This document shows, in pieces, positions 21,540-32,724 of a stretch of DNA of 64,000 bases. Source of the stretch: Apoda limacodes (lineage: Eukaryota > Arthropoda > Insecta > Lepidoptera > Limacodidae); the NCBI GenBank assembly GCA_946406115.1, contig OX291557.1, positions 1,954,501 to 2,018,500 on the forward strand, given 5' to 3'. How positions within the stretch are numbered: the stretch's first letter is position 1; the number at the start of each line of letters is the position of its first letter. The notes under the pieces were generated by a model that searched no databases, was not told the origin of the DNA, and saw nothing but the letters and a program-made list of their open reading frames with translations. The translations under genes and the position numbers were made by a program.

Positions 21540-23100
21540 ATCTTTCATCATGAAATGTAGTCTCACAGGTTTATGCCTTAGTTATCAGTTTTTGGATTTT
21601 TTCCTTTATATTTGATGTAATATCTTGCTTCTTGCCAAATTACATGATTCTAGGTGAACGGGAGTAACCCATAGGTTTTGATTTATATGCGACACAAATA
21701 CCCGGATTTTGGGCATATTTTTTTTATTGCATTGATTTAGAAACTTGATATTTTTACAACTTTAAGTTGCCGACGACTTTACTATTCGATATTAATTTCA
21801 ACTTTATAATTCAGTAAAAGGTTTTTGACAGACAGAAAACAAACTTTTTTTTTAATGTGTTAAAACTACAAATCAACGAATTTCAGATTTTTTCCTATAT
21901 TTGTGATGTGAATAATGCTAGGACAACGGGAAGTACCTACTCCATAGGTTTTGATTTATTTGTGAATGCTAAAATATGCGACAAAAATGGCCATATTTCG
22001 GCCGTATTTTTTTATTACGTTAACTTAGGAACTTGATTTTTTTACAGATTCAAGAGATATTCCATATATATAGAAATATTTTATTTATTTTATTTAATAT
22101 TGTAACACAACTTAGATAATTAGTTCTGTGGCTTTGTCAAGAGATGGCGCTGTTATTAAAGTAGAACACGCTATGTTTTTGTATATGGAAGAAATATATC
22201 ACATCTGCGTGTAAATATTACCAAGATATAGCTTGCTTAGCACTTCCACCGCTGTTGGGTCGTATTAGTGACTAGATCCTCAATTAACTAGTCATGGGGT
22301 ATGTAACTCCGGACAAAGATTGGAAATATCGCACATCATTTCGATTAAAGATATATATCCGCTTCGCATATCCATAGCCGCTTAATATATCCGCGGAAAT
22401 ATGCAATTTTATAGCACACCGCGGCTAAACGAATCCTTGGATCGATTTCGTACCTTTCAATCACGAGTGCACAAATCGTTAGTGTATCACTCGTTTGTTA
22501 TAGATAGAAACTATTTGATATCTCTTTATACTTAATAGGCTTAGGACTATCAATCAAATAACTTAATTATTTAAGTGCTTGAAAGCGTATTGCACGGAAA
22601 TTCATGTGCCAATGCATATACATTGGGTTTAGCAGGCGTGCTGAGATCGATTATTTATAAGCAAGACATGACAACGTTACTATTCTGCTTTCAACTGTAG
22701 CTCTCTCTCTCTCTCTCTCACTTTCAGTGATATGCGTGCATCGCTATTCGGTCGCTCCGCGCCACCGACACGGGCAACACGCTCCGCTGTTTATTTGGAT
22801 TAGTTCGTTCACTAACTCCCTGGTTATAAGATATGTATATTTCACGCAAAGTGAAGGAGTTGTAACATATCCGGCCTCGGATATATATCCCAAGATATAG
22901 TTATGTCCGGAGTTACCCAAGACTATATAATCTGTATTGTGGTTCGACCGACTCTTCTATCTTCACGTCCTACCTCACCGTACTTAAATATTAATTTTTA
23001 CTTGATACCTTTACGCAAAAAAGGGTCTTGACAGACAGACGGACAAAAAAGTGAGCCCATTAGGGTTCCTTTTTTCTTTTAGAGATACGGAATTCTAAAA
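21540..23100 (+). repeat. CCGGCCAAGTGCGAGTC-family repeat copies, interrupted at 22060-22985
   Basis: Pieces at 21540-21850 and 21880-22055 share ATGATTCTAGG...AACGGGAGTA..CCATAGGTTTTGATTTAT, and a piece at 22990-23100 shares TCTTGACAGACAGACGGACA and AGGGTTCC, with the copy at 24471-24955. The foldback element at 22296-22922 and AT-rich sequence separate them. Family is non-coding. Confidence 0.7.
22296..22922. mobile_element. TIR-bearing non-autonomous element
   Basis: Inverse ends: GGGTATGTAACTCCGGACA at 22297 and TGTCCGGAGTTACCC ending about 22918. The subterminal GATATATATCC stretches are also inverted. The interior holds a (CT)n run at 22698-22719 and a GC-rich part (22745-22795). No coding frame; target duplication not resolved. 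Confidence 0.6.
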
Positions 23101-23465
23101 ACAGTGAAAATGGGTCAGTTTAATTTTTTTTTTCTACCGAACTAAAGTTAATTAATCGCGTTTTCATGTTTTTCAGGGTTTGAACCATATCCCGAAGAAC
23201 ACATTAATTTTTTTTTTTGCCAAAAATAATTAAATTTAGATAGCCTATTAATTTACTAGTATTTCCAACCAACTTGCTTCGATACGATCAAAATATTTTT
23301 GTTGCAAATCTACTTACATTAGGTGTTATTGTAAGTTTAGTAAATCTCCCTATTTTAGCTATTAAGTTATTGTTTTAAACTTAGCGGTACCCCGACGCGA
23401 CATTATAGCGCCATTTCAACGAGCAAACGTTATCCGACCATCAATTTCTAATTTAAAATATATAT

Positions 23466-23712
23466 AGATACTAGCTGCTGCCCGCAGTTTCACCCGCCCT
23501 AAATTCAGTTATCGGTGTAGGATTTCAATTTCAATGGTTTTTTTTAATTAAGTATTATAGAAAAAAAACCGACTCACACTAAACGTTTTCAAGTAGCCTA
23601 TCCCGAGACCCAAACTATCTCCATGCCAAATTTCGTCTTAATCGTGTGGTTTAAGCGTGAAGAGGTAACGGAGAGACGGAGTTATTTCGCATTTATAATA
23701 TTAGTATGGATT
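23466..23712 (+). repeat. ACTAGCTGCTGCCCGC dispersed repeat
   Basis: Begins TACTAGCTGCTGCCCGCAG and ends TTATAATATTAGTATGGAT, with a middle containing CAAGTAGCCTATCCCGAGAC. This start/end combination is widespread in Lepidoptera and usually classed with RTE- or SINE-derived repeats. A related start is at 48424-48480. Non-coding. Confidence 0.65.
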
Positions 23713-23987
23713 ACTCAATCGAATTTGATGGCTAAACGATACGTATTATTTTTTACGTTTACAAAGTCATTAAATAATTTAATTTCATAAAAGCAATATA
23801 CGTTATTAATTATGCACAAACTAGGCAAAAAGAAACTGCTATCTGCGATTTCTTTCGAATTTTTTTAGTTACGTAGAAAGTTCGAACAATCGGTAAAAAT
23901 GAAGAAAAACTAAATTTGTCTTTTAAATATTATACAAAATAACACTTTCTCTAAAGATTTTGTGTATACAGTGTTTTCACGACCTAC

Positions 23988-24188
23988 CTTTTGCATCTCC
24001 CTTTCGATCTCCTTGGCTCTCTCCACGAGGGGTCCTCGCACATTATATTGTATGGAAAGTAACTTTTGGTTAACATTATTTACTGTTATACTTTTTAACT
24101 TCATTTTAGTGATTGCAGCCCGTGATCTATTTACCGGCGCGGTCGGAACTAGAATGCAACTATGTTTTTTCGAGTTACTTTTACGCAT
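23988..24188 (-). CDS. Alat: Alanine aminotransferase, first coding exon with start codon
   Basis: The exon encodes 67 residues ending QYNVRGPLVERAKEIEREMQK. This matches the YAVRGP(I/L)V.RA.E.E.EL motif that directly precedes GVKKPF in alanine aminotransferases. The minus-strand donor at 23986-23987 reads AAG|GTAGGT, phase 0, joining the exon at 74-163. Two in-frame ATGs are plausible: 24186-24188 gives a 28-residue leader rich in Arg, Lys and Ser with no acidic residue; 24102-24104 starts MKLKSITVNN. I chose the upstream ATG because the frame is open and an in-frame stop lies a few codons before 24224. The basic leader looks like a mitochondrial presequence, so the two starts could give mitochondrial and cytosolic forms (inference). 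No TATA box or initiator is obvious just upstream. Whether non-coding 5' exons exist cannot be seen. Confidence 0.85.
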
Positions 24189-24470
24189 TACCCGCGTCGA
24201 TATCGATAAGCAGTTAAGGTCCACAGGTCAGGTTCACAACGTTCGTCTAACTCATAGTAGGTACAGTTGGTTCCTGCGGTAATTCCCTCGAGATTTGGCT
24301 TATATCGTTTGACTACGGAACTCTTATATTTGACAAACAGATAGGTCAAAGCTTTACACGAACTATACGAGTGTATGCATAAGGTTCGTGCAGTATCAAT
24401 ATCAGTTTGATTGCACCTACATAGTGTGCAGTGTGCGGTAGTTATGCGCCCATATTAGTTTGCTTGTGGT

Positions 24471-24955
24471 AAAAAAAACCGGCCAAGTGCGAGTCTGGCA
24501 CGCGCACCAAAGGTTCCGTACAAACTTATTATATGTAAATGGTTCTTTCATCATGAGATCAAGTCGCACAGGTTTACGATCAGTGTTTGAATTTTTTCCT
24601 ATTTTTGTAATGTAACATCTTGCTTCTTGCCAAATTTCATGATTCTAGGCAATATTCTAGGTCAACGGGAAGTACCCCGTAGTTATTGATTTATTTGTGT
24701 CACAATATGCCACAATATTAAATTAAATTACCGTATTTTAGGCATATTTTTTATTGCATTGACTGAGAAGCTTGATCTTTTACAACTTTAAGTGACCGTA
24801 CACTTTAAGTGACCGTACACTTTAGTATTGGATATTAATTTTAACGTAATACTTTTACGCGTTCCTGAGAAAAAAGATCTTGACAGACAGACAGACAAAC
24901 AACAAAGTGATCCTATATCGGTTCCTTTTCTCCCTAAAAATAATAAATTCCAGGA
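24471..24955 (+). repeat. CCGGCCAAGTGCGAGTC-family repeat, most complete copy
   Basis: Starts AAAACCGGCCAAGTGCGAGT, includes GGTTCCGTAC, ATGATTCTAGGC..., TCTTGACAGACAGACAGAC, and ends GGTTCCTTTTCTCCC. A short internal duplication of AAGTGACCGTACACTTTA is present (24791-24825). It lies 280 bp upstream of the aminotransferase start codon and could sit in its promoter region. Confidence 0.75.
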
Positions 24956-25599
24956 ATAAGTAAGTGTTTAGGTACATACATAACTAAAGAGTTTTAATAA
25001 TATTAAACTTATTTACTTGGTATAAAATAATAATATGCATGTCTTTGTTACTCAGTCGCGTTCGTGCCATATGTTTTTGGATACCAAGAGCTATAAGTAT
25101 ATACCTACTCCGAGTATTTCGAAGACAAACTCAACTTTTCCCTAACTTGATTGGACTAACGTTAAATTTGCAGTAGCACTGTAGGTTAGGTTAGCTATCT
25201 TATGAAGGTTACTTTTGCAGAAATACAGATTGTAATTTTGTTAGTGTGTACAAGTTTTACACTAAAACTTTTTTTTTTTGAAAATGGCATGTAGCTTATT
25301 GTGAAAAGTGTCGAGGGCTTTAGCGCTACTTCCTTTAAACCTAACTGATCACGCACCGTGAGGTTTCACCGGTGCTTCCAATTAAACCTAATTGATCACA
25401 AATCATATAGATTATGTCGTAATCGATCACGCGTTGTGCGTCTTCAACGGCTCTTCATTCCGTGAACGCTGTGGTTTAGTATAGGGACTACAGTATGTGT
25501 GCGCAAAAGTGGTGGTGATTAAACATTTAAACTTTCAAATTTAACACATTATAAAAAATCACATTTAACCTAATTATTAAATACGGCTTAAAGAGTCGG

Positions 25600-25805
25600 T
25601 TCTGGCAAGCGCGCGAATGAAAACTACAAACAAAGGCGCGACATGCGCGTGATTGGCGCGCTCACGTCACGCGCGCGTCGATAGTTTATCGACCGTGACG
25701 TGCTCGTTCGGGGGATGGTAGCTTGTGGACTGCACAAGTAATCGGTTCAGTAGTTCCGCGGCGTTCGTGCACGGCTATATAAGACAGATCGCGCCCCCCA
25801 CAGTA
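25600..25805 (+). promoter_or_regulatory. CpG-rich segment with TATA box; candidate promoter
   Basis: A run of CpG/GCGC-rich sequence stands out from the AT-rich surroundings. It includes an interrupted palindrome with arms CACGTCACG and CGTGACGTG (25665-25704) around TCGATA/TATCGA, and GGCTATATAAGACAG at 25770-25784, about 25 bp before CCACAGT, a plausible start site on the plus strand. No coding exon was recognised downstream before the RTE fragment at 25.9 kb. It could instead be the upstream region of the aminotransferase gene, transcribed the other way, or the end of an unrecognised element. Confidence 0.35.
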
Positions 25806-25916
25806 ATTTGTATGGATATTTTAGGCGAAATATTTTGATAGTTTGCGATATTTTTACAAAAACCTGAAGCATTGTTATGTAAAACAAAAAGTTTTAGTTG
25901 GTTTCCTGTTCGTTGA

Positions 25917-26935
25917 TGTTTATTCTTCTTCTTCTCAGTCGGACACTCTTGGCAGAGTGGTCGTGGTTACGGTAGGTCTTAAGTCTTAATAGCAGCTCTA
26001 GCAATGCATCTGCATTTGTTTCTTTTGCAAGCATTCCGATAGCATTCAGTCATGGTGGATTGTGTGGTGGATTTTATGACCACGTGGTCTCTTGCCATCT
26101 ATTCTACCTTGTACTACCAGACGCTCCATTGAGTCCTCTTTGCGGGTAAAGTGTCCGAAGAATTTAAGGATTCGTATCTGGACAGTCGATGATAGTCTTT
26201 CCTTTATCTTAAGTTCTTCTAAAATCGATGCGTTGGTCTGGTGAGCTGTCCACGGGATCCATAACAGCCGCCTCCAGCACCACATTTCTAGTGCATCAAT
26301 TTTCCTCCGCTCCTTCAGCCTCAACGTCCACGTCTCAGCTCCGTATAGAAAGTTCGGGAAGACGAGACTTTTCATAAGCCGGGTCTTAGTGGCTTTTATT
26401 ATCCTACGTTCTTTCCAGATCTTTGTGAGCTTCTCAACAGCCGAACGAGTCACAGCACAGCGTCTTCGAATCTCATCTTCACAGCCTCCGGTATTCGTGA
26501 TGTTGGATCCCAAGTAGATATAGCTCTGAACAACTTCACAGCTCGCTATGTATTTGACATCCGGTTGGTTATTCTGCGACCGGTCTACTATCATCATTTT
26601 AGTCTTTTCACGATTTATAGCGAGACCCAACCTTAAACTGTTCGATTCTAGCCGCTGTAGGATACTTTCCATGTCTTCTCTAGATGATGTAAGAAGAGTA
26701 GTGTCATCAGCATATCTTAAATTAGTCACCTTTCGACCTCCAATTGAAACCCCGTTGTCCCAGTCCTCGAGCACTATCCTCATGATATATTCGGTGTAAA
26801 TATTGAAGAGCAAAGGAGAAAGTATACATCCCTGCCTAACACCAGCCTCTGTTTTGAACTCCTTAGAGTCTATGCCATCTACCCGGATCGCCGCAGTGCC
26901 ACCCTCGTACAGCCTTCGTATGAGGAATGTTAAAT
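25917..26935 (-). mobile_element. RTE-clade LINE, 5'-truncated
   Basis: The 3' end on the minus strand reads CTCTGCCAAGAGTGTCCGAC followed by (GAA)n at 25923-25938, typical of lepidopteran RTE tails. The coding part covers RT motifs from GGTAAIRVDG (26915) onward. It begins within the RT, so it is 5' truncated. Confidence 0.8.
26046..26925 (-). pseudogene. RTE reverse transcriptase, C-terminal part
   Basis: Minus-strand frame: EAGVRQGCILSPLLFNIYTEY, then NLRYADDTTLLTSS (YADD near 26715-26730), REKTKMMIVDRSQ, YLGSNITNTGGCEDEIRRR, GAETWTLRLKERRKIDALEM and ILKFFGHFTRKEDSMERLVV. These are the palm/thumb and C-terminal blocks of RTE-type RTs. The frame is open from about 26900 to the stop at 26046, where it has slipped out of the usual C-terminus. 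The N-terminal endonuclease is missing, so it cannot transpose by itself. Confidence 0.85.
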
Positions 26936-27399
26936 GATTTGGTGTTTATGACTAACTAAATTTTATTAGGTGTTAATTATTATTATTATTTACGCCGCTT
27001 ATTTAAGTTATGAAATAACGGATACACTTTCTGCTGGACCGCTTTTGATAAAATCTACATACGAAAATCTGAAGGTACAGCTCTTATATGTATAAATAGT
27101 GAAGAAGATTTAGCAAATTTACGAATATGTGACTATCTTTTTACTTTCTTTTAGTCAATAATAAGGCTTACTTTACGAAAGCAATTTTTGTATTTAAATT
27201 ATTTTATTTTGATTCCACTAAGCTTATATCTATTTTTATCAAATCACACTGCACCACATACATGTATTTACAACCTTATACACAAAACAAAACACAGGCA
27301 CACTAACTTACCTAAGTAGCTACTTTTTAAAACATATTACGAAAAAATGCGTAGAATAAAAAATATTAACAGTTTGTTTGATTATTTTTATATAACTTT

Positions 27400-28800
27400 G
27401 ATATCTTATCATTTTTATCGAGTCTGGACATAACCCCAGATGTGTTAGTGCTGACAGAGTGCTGGACTCACGATAGTACCGTTATCCCCAACGTTAACGA
27501 ATATCAAATGTTCTGTACAAAAAAAAAGAATGAATCAGGACGACGGTATTGTTGTCTACGTCCGAGAAACAATGCAAGCCACATCGAATGAGCCAGAGTT
27601 AGACGAAGGCAACTGCTTAATAATAAATATAAACGATGTCCGTACACTCATCAGTTCGTATCGACCGCCGTGCTTCCGAAATGCGTCGCGTTACCTTGAA
27701 TCATTAGACTTCATACTTCAACAGGTTCACCTGAAGAACGTTATATTTACTGGCGATATTAACATTGATATCTTACCTACAACAAATTCGGCTAGCGCAG
27801 TAGATTATTTGTGTTTAATGGCTTCACATGGGCTTTTACAAGGCAAAAACCGACCAACTAGAGTGAACACATGTATAGACCATTTCATGATAAAATCGGC
27901 TCATAAATGGCAAACCGTTATATTTAATGAACTTACTGACCACTCACCCATTTTATTATATTGATTATGCTCATATTCACAAAAAGCAATTAAATGTCTT
28001 TAAAACGTTTACGGATAATCGAAAAATATATGAAAGCATAAGCAAAGAAACCTGGCAGGATATATATTCATCAACCAATGTCAATGAGGCTTCCACACTA
28101 CTAATCATCAAGTTGCAGAGCTTAATAAATTTAAATACCAAAGCCCAATGCCTACCAAAAAAAAATTACACCCCTTAAACCTTGGATCACCGATTTCCCT
28201 CTGGTCAACTGTCTCTAAAATTATAGAAAAAATAATAAATAAAAGGTTAATGTGCTTCCGTGAACGCAACAATCTTATATCAAATAACCAATATGGTTTT
28301 AGGACAGGTCAATCGACTGAAGATGCTACTCTCTCACTTACGACGCTTGTGCACTCATACCTTGATAAGGGAAAGAGGTGTATGGGTGTATTTTTAGATC
28401 TTCAAAAAGCTTATGACACGGTTTCAATATTTATCTTAATAACACGACTACAGAACATGGGTATACGTGGAACGCCTCCTCTTTGAACTACCTGACCCAA
28501 AGAATAGAAAGCATTAAAGTAGATAATTGCACTAGTCACCCCGCTATTTGTACCTATGGGATTCCGCAGGGAAGTACGCTGGCCCCTACCTTATTTTTAA
28601 TTATTGTAAATGAACTATGCAATGTATATATTACAGGAGCCGACATCCTCATGTTTGCAGACGACACTGTACTTATATTCCATGGTGATTCCTGGGATGC
28701 TGTACGAAAGCTTGCTAAGACCGGCATAGCAGCAGTAACGGCGTGGCTTGAGGACAGTTTGAGCCGTTATAAAAATAAAAAAAGGACACTACTTTTGTAA
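27400..28800 (+). pseudogene. LINE ORF2 fragment (endonuclease then RT) with internal deletion
   Basis: Endonuclease: VLVLTECWTHDS (27440), then after a frameshift near 27530 DGIVVYVRE, ISSYRPPC, VIFTGDINIDIL and DHSPILLY (27960). After another shift the linker with KTWQDIYSS continues to about 28178. The RT resumes at 28200 with SKIIEKIINKRL, NQYGFRTGQSTEDA, GVFLDLQKAYDTVS; another shift; then YGIPQGSTLAPTLF and MFADDTVLIF (28650-28680). RT blocks between the linker and SKIIEK are missing. CR1/Jockey group, old copy. Confidence 0.8.
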
Positions 28801-28866
28801 TAGGTACCTAGTTTTATAAAATAAAATAAATTGTACTTGTAACAATATAGTGATAAGAATGTTAAT

Positions 28867-29811
28867 GTGTGTGAAATAAATATTATTATTTTAAATATTT
28901 TGTCTCCTCTCCTGTTTGCTATTTTCATTAATTCTATAACATCTCAATTATCTTCTCTCTACCATCTCTATGCAGACGATCTTCAGATTTACACACAACC
29001 TCCTATTAGTGAACTGACAAACGCTATCTCAATAATTAATCGAGACCTTGATCAAATTGTTAAATGGAGTGAATCCTATGGCCTCATTGTTAATCCTACG
29101 AAAACACAAGCAATCATCGTAGGCAGTTCTAGACTTATATCCAAGATCGACTGGAACGAACTCCCATTAGTAACTGTGAACGGAGTTTCTATCCCTTACA
29201 AAGATACAGTTAAAAACCTGGGTATATTTATCGATCGAACACTATCTTGGGGTTCGCAAATAAAGGAAGTTAGCAAGAAAATATTTGCTTCAGCTAAATC
29301 TTTAGGCAGATTGCGCAATTTTTTACCAATTCCCACTAAAATTGCTCTTGCGAAATCTCTTCTTCTGCCTATTCTCGATTATGCTGATGCTAGTTATATT
29401 GACCTTACCGAGGAGCAGCTTAATAAACTTGAGCGACTTCAAAACTTCTGCATTAGACTCATATTTGGTCTACGTAAGTACGACCATATTTCCGAATTCA
29501 GATCAAAGCTCAAGTGGCTCCCAACTCGACTTCGCCGGGATGCTCATGTTCTCTTTCTTCCGTATAACGTCCTGTTCAATCCAAACACACCAGTATACTT
29601 AAAGAAACGTTTTAATTTTATCGGAAATACTTCTCTTCGAGAGACTACACGCTGGATGCTAAAAATTCCTTTGCATTCCTCACAATTTTATAATGATTCT
29701 TTTACTGTAAAGGCTGTTAGATTATGGAACGCTTTACCTTTAGAAATAATAAGAGCAAAATCGAAGGCAATATTTAAAAATCTTATTATTGCTCATTACT
29801 TGAAGAACTAA
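28867..29811 (+). CDS. LINE reverse transcriptase C-terminal half (open frame)
   Basis: The 314-codon frame is open to the natural C-terminus. It contains YHLYADDLQIYTQ (YADD near 28969-28980), NPTKTQAIIVGS, NLGIFIDRTLSW and ILDYADASYIDL, then the C-terminal LERLQNFCIRLIFGL...RLWNALPLEI typical of CR1/Jockey-group LINEs. The first residues before LSPLLF derive from flanking AT-rich DNA. Lacking endonuclease and the RT fingers, it is a 5'-truncated insertion and not a functional gene, though its remaining frame is undamaged, so the insertion is fairly recent. Confidence 0.75.
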   Translation: MCEINIIILNILSPLLFAIFINSITSQLSSLYHLYADDLQIYTQPPISELTNAISIINRDLDQIVKWSESYGLIVNPTKTQAIIVGSSRLISKIDWNELPLVTVNGVSIPYKDTVKNLGIFIDRTLSWGSQIKEVSKKIFASAKSLGRLRNFLPIPTKIALAKSLLLPILDYADASYIDLTEEQLNKLERLQNFCIRLIFGLRKYDHISEFRSKLKWLPTRLRRDAHVLFLPYNVLFNPNTPVYLKKRFNFIGNTSLRETTRWMLKIPLHSSQFYNDSFTVKAVRLWNALPLEIIRAKSKAIFKNLIIAHYLKN

Positions 29812-30182
29812 AATAACATCACTACCTATATTTGTTTATATATATTTACTAATACGTAGTACTATGTATTATAATTATATTTATTATACATGTGTATTTA
29901 TATATGTACTTCTATTTATGTATATTTAAACATACATTATTCATATATTTTATTTATTTGTAATTATTTATTTTATATGCATTATTGTTTTATATATATA
30001 CTTCTTAATAACTGTATCGAAACACACCTACTATACTTTGAGTAACTTTATTATTTCCTCTAGCCAAAGGTTGTCTGGAATAGAAAGACTGCTTTAAAGC
30101 GATAAGACCGCCTTTTGTTTTTCTCTATTTGTAAATATGTTTTGTTTGTAAATTTTTTATGTTGATGCAATAAAGTATAATA
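28897..30182 (+). mobile_element. 5'-truncated YADD-type LINE with 3' UTR
   Basis: The coding part (to 29811) starts in the RT at LSPLLFAIFINS. The 3' UTR contains TTGTCTGGAATAGAAAGACT and AGCGATAAGACCGCC, a 3' UTR signature I know from lepidopteran LINEs, and ends with an (ATA)n-type tail at 30165-30185. It lies right after the previous LINE fragment in the same orientation. Confidence 0.8.
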
Positions 30183-30189
30183 ATAATAT

Positions 30190-31440
30190 TTTTTGTGTAA
30201 AATAATCAAATTGCCACAACACGATTTTCTGCATGTTGAATAAATAACAGAAGAACGTTCATAGTTCCATCATAGTTCCATCTACCGAACAAAACGCTTT
30301 ATGCTTGATGTTATTACAGCGCTTTGGTTTATTTTAAAAATATGTATTCGCGCCGTGTTTTTTTTTTTTAATATTATAATGGGCTCGCACGGTCTTAGCA
30401 GACCATTTACGCATTTGCCAGAGTCAAAGTCAATTATATTATATCGTATCGTGGCGCGGGCGTTACCGCGCGTCCTCGTTTTCAAGTCCCAAGATGAACG
30501 AACCAAGGGCGTAATGCGCTTTCATTTCTTGTCAATTAAAATTAGTCTTATTTGTTCGGAAATAAAACACATTTTAACGTAGCTAGCAGTTGGCGTTAAT
30601 ATTATTGGATGATAGATAACTGTTAAAAAGTATGTTACATAAAATAATAGACTTTATTAACGGTTGGGTTCTTAATTGAGGTTAGGGAAAAAATAACATT
30701 TAGGCTGGATTGCACTAAAACGATTGTTAAAGTAACTGTCTAAAATAGCTTTAACAATTGTTTAACAATTACTTTTACTTTAACCGTTACAATTTACTTA
30801 TTATTTGGGTTGCACCGTCCTACAAGTTGTAAATGCTATTGTTACATGTGTAGCTAGGATTAAAAGATAAAGGACTTGAATCTTGGCAGCCTTTCACAAT
30901 AAATTAAAAAAATATTGTGCGAAACTGCCAAAGCATAGCCAGAACAAAACAGTCCTTAATTTCTGTTATTTATGAGTCAATGTAGATTGGCAGTAACCGC
31001 TATCAAAGACAAAGATGGCGCGATATGTAACTAAGTGTGCATGAGTAGTGCAGCTATATTATAACTTTGTTGATGTTTTCGTTGGAAACCAAGAAATAAA
31101 TATGGATACTTTTCTGTTCTTGTGCTATAAAAATCTGTTTTTTGTAAAGGTTTAAATAACTATAACGACTAGGCTTTACCGAATTTATAAGTTATTATAG
31201 GAAGTAGAGCTTGCAGTAACGCTATAATCTACAAATATATTTTACAAAATTTGTGAGATTCTATGTCTATACATAGAAATAGTTAAAAAAATAGATATAG
31301 ACAAAAAAAAGAGATATGAACAGACTTCAAAAAATACAATTTTAATAAATTTATTTCATTGGCAATGCTACCAACATAATATTCAAAACACTAGGTAAAT
31401 CAAATTTGTTGTATTTCACATAAATAACCTCATTTTATGA
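30190..31440. other. Unassigned sequence
   Basis: No gene recognised. Contains a moderately GC-rich patch (30380-30500), a short inverted pair TTAAAGTAAC / TTACTTTAAC (30726-30783) next to GGTTGCACCGTCC, a phrase seen at the ends of dispersed lepidopteran repeats, and AT-rich sequence. Confidence 0.4.
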
Positions 31441-31446
31441 TCATTT

Positions 31447-31500
31447 AGAGCAATGTTTCCCAACGTGGGGCCCACGCCCTACAGGGGGGGGGGGCAATTT
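31447..31500. mobile_element. hAT-like terminal sequence and G11 run
   Basis: AGCAATGTTTCCCAACGTGG resembles the CAGTG.TTCCCAA terminal repeat of hAT-type elements, and it is followed by GGGCCCACGCCC and 11 consecutive G (31484-31494). The opposite end was not found nearby, so this is a solo end or degenerate copy. Confidence 0.4.
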
Positions 31501-31579
31501 AAAAATGGAGTCGACACGACTTTAACCATATCGCTTTGGGTTATTTAAAAGCAATGCTAGATATCGGTGATAAATTTAA

Positions 31580-31685
31580 CAAAAAACAAACAAATGTTAC
31601 ATTTACATGCAGGCCCATACAGCCGTAACACGTATGGGTTACATTTACATGTTGGCCGATACAGTCGTAACACATTTTTACGCTA
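31580..31685. repeat. Two diverged tandem copies of a roughly 45-bp unit
   Basis: GTTACATTTACATG, then GGCC.ATACAG.CGTAACAC, occurs at about 31593 and again at about 31638. Confidence 0.7.
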
Positions 31686-31699
31686 CACCATGTACCCTG

Positions 31700-32197
31700 T
31701 TAGGACCCATATATGGATTACTGCTGCCATCTCTGGGCGGGTGCACCCGGATACCAGCTTGGCCCTTTTGACTCGGTTCAACGACGGGCTGTGAGAATTG
31801 TCGACGATCCTAAACTCACTTGCGGTATCGAGCCCCTAAGTCTGAGAAGAGACCTGTGTGTGTTCTACCGCTTGTACAATGGGTTGTGTTCTAAGGAATT
31901 GTTCGAAATGATGCCCACGGCTACTTTCTACCGTCGCACAACTCAACATCGGCAGGGAATTCATTCTCACACTTTAGAACCTAAGCGAACGCTTAAGTTG
32001 TGGAATGAGCTCCCTGCCAAGGTTTTCTCCAAGGACTTCAGTATGGAGTTCTTCAAGAAAGAAGTTATTAGATTTCTGAAGGGTCGGCAACGCGCGAGTG
32101 ATACCCCTGTTGTGGCAAGCGTCCATAGGCTACGGTGACCGCTACCATCAGGCGAATCGTAAGCTTGTTTGCCACCTTAGTGGTATAAAAAAAAACA
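31700..32197 (+). mobile_element. 5'-truncated Zenon-like LINE (last 0.5 kb)
   Basis: Matches the end of the LINE at 6729-10350 from about 9797 onward (GTTAGG.CCCATATGGA.TACTGC) to GCCACCTTAGTGGTATA and A9 at 32188. The frame 31713-32138 reads CCHLWAGAPGYQLGPF...VASVHRLR with two small in-frame deletions compared with that copy. 5' truncated. Confidence 0.9.
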
Positions 32198-32724
32198 ATC
32201 AGCATCGCTTATCGGTCTGTAACTTTCATGCTCAGGGCAGGTCATCAATAAAAGTGTTGTGGTTATAGATTTCATTGTGTTTGTATACTTACCTACTCAC
32301 TACTAGTTTAATTAATAACCAAGGAAGTTTTTTTAAAGTGAGATGCCTTTATTACCCGATCGCAACTGTGATTGCTATTGTTACGAATATAATTATATAT
32401 ACTTTGTATACAAGGCACTATGTGAGTGAATACTTACTTACTGTATTAGTGACTGGGGAGGTGTTGCTAAGACACACATGATAGAAGTTGAAAGAGCAAC
32501 AGCGAGCGTTACTCAAAGTCATACAGCGTGTGCCTTATCCTACCAGTACATTGTATATTGAATGTAATTTACGGTCAGTTGCAAAAACGCATATAGAGTT
32601 TCAAAACAAAATAGAATGGCAAGGCGTAGTCTCTCACACACTTAAAGAAATAAAGTAATATGTCTTGTAGAACCTGAGTAATATTAGTTTCATATTATAT
32701 AATAATTACACTAAGAAAATTATC

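Larger units (their letters stand above)
164..23987 (-). other. 23.8-kb first intron of the alanine aminotransferase gene
   Basis: The acceptor at 164-165 and donor at 23986-23987 bound one intron in phase 0, inferred from the two exons that together rebuild the conserved N-terminus. Nearly all recognisable content is mobile DNA: CR1-group, Zenon-like and other LINE copies, a pogo-like transposon, foldback elements, a Tc1/mariner-like relic, SINE-like sequence and minisatellites. I saw no other conserved protein exon inside. It could be shorter in transcripts if an unrecognised exon exists. Confidence 0.75.

Noticed and set aside
24102..24224. Start of the aminotransferase at 24224
   Set aside because: That codon is GTG; the first ATG in frame is 24186-24188.
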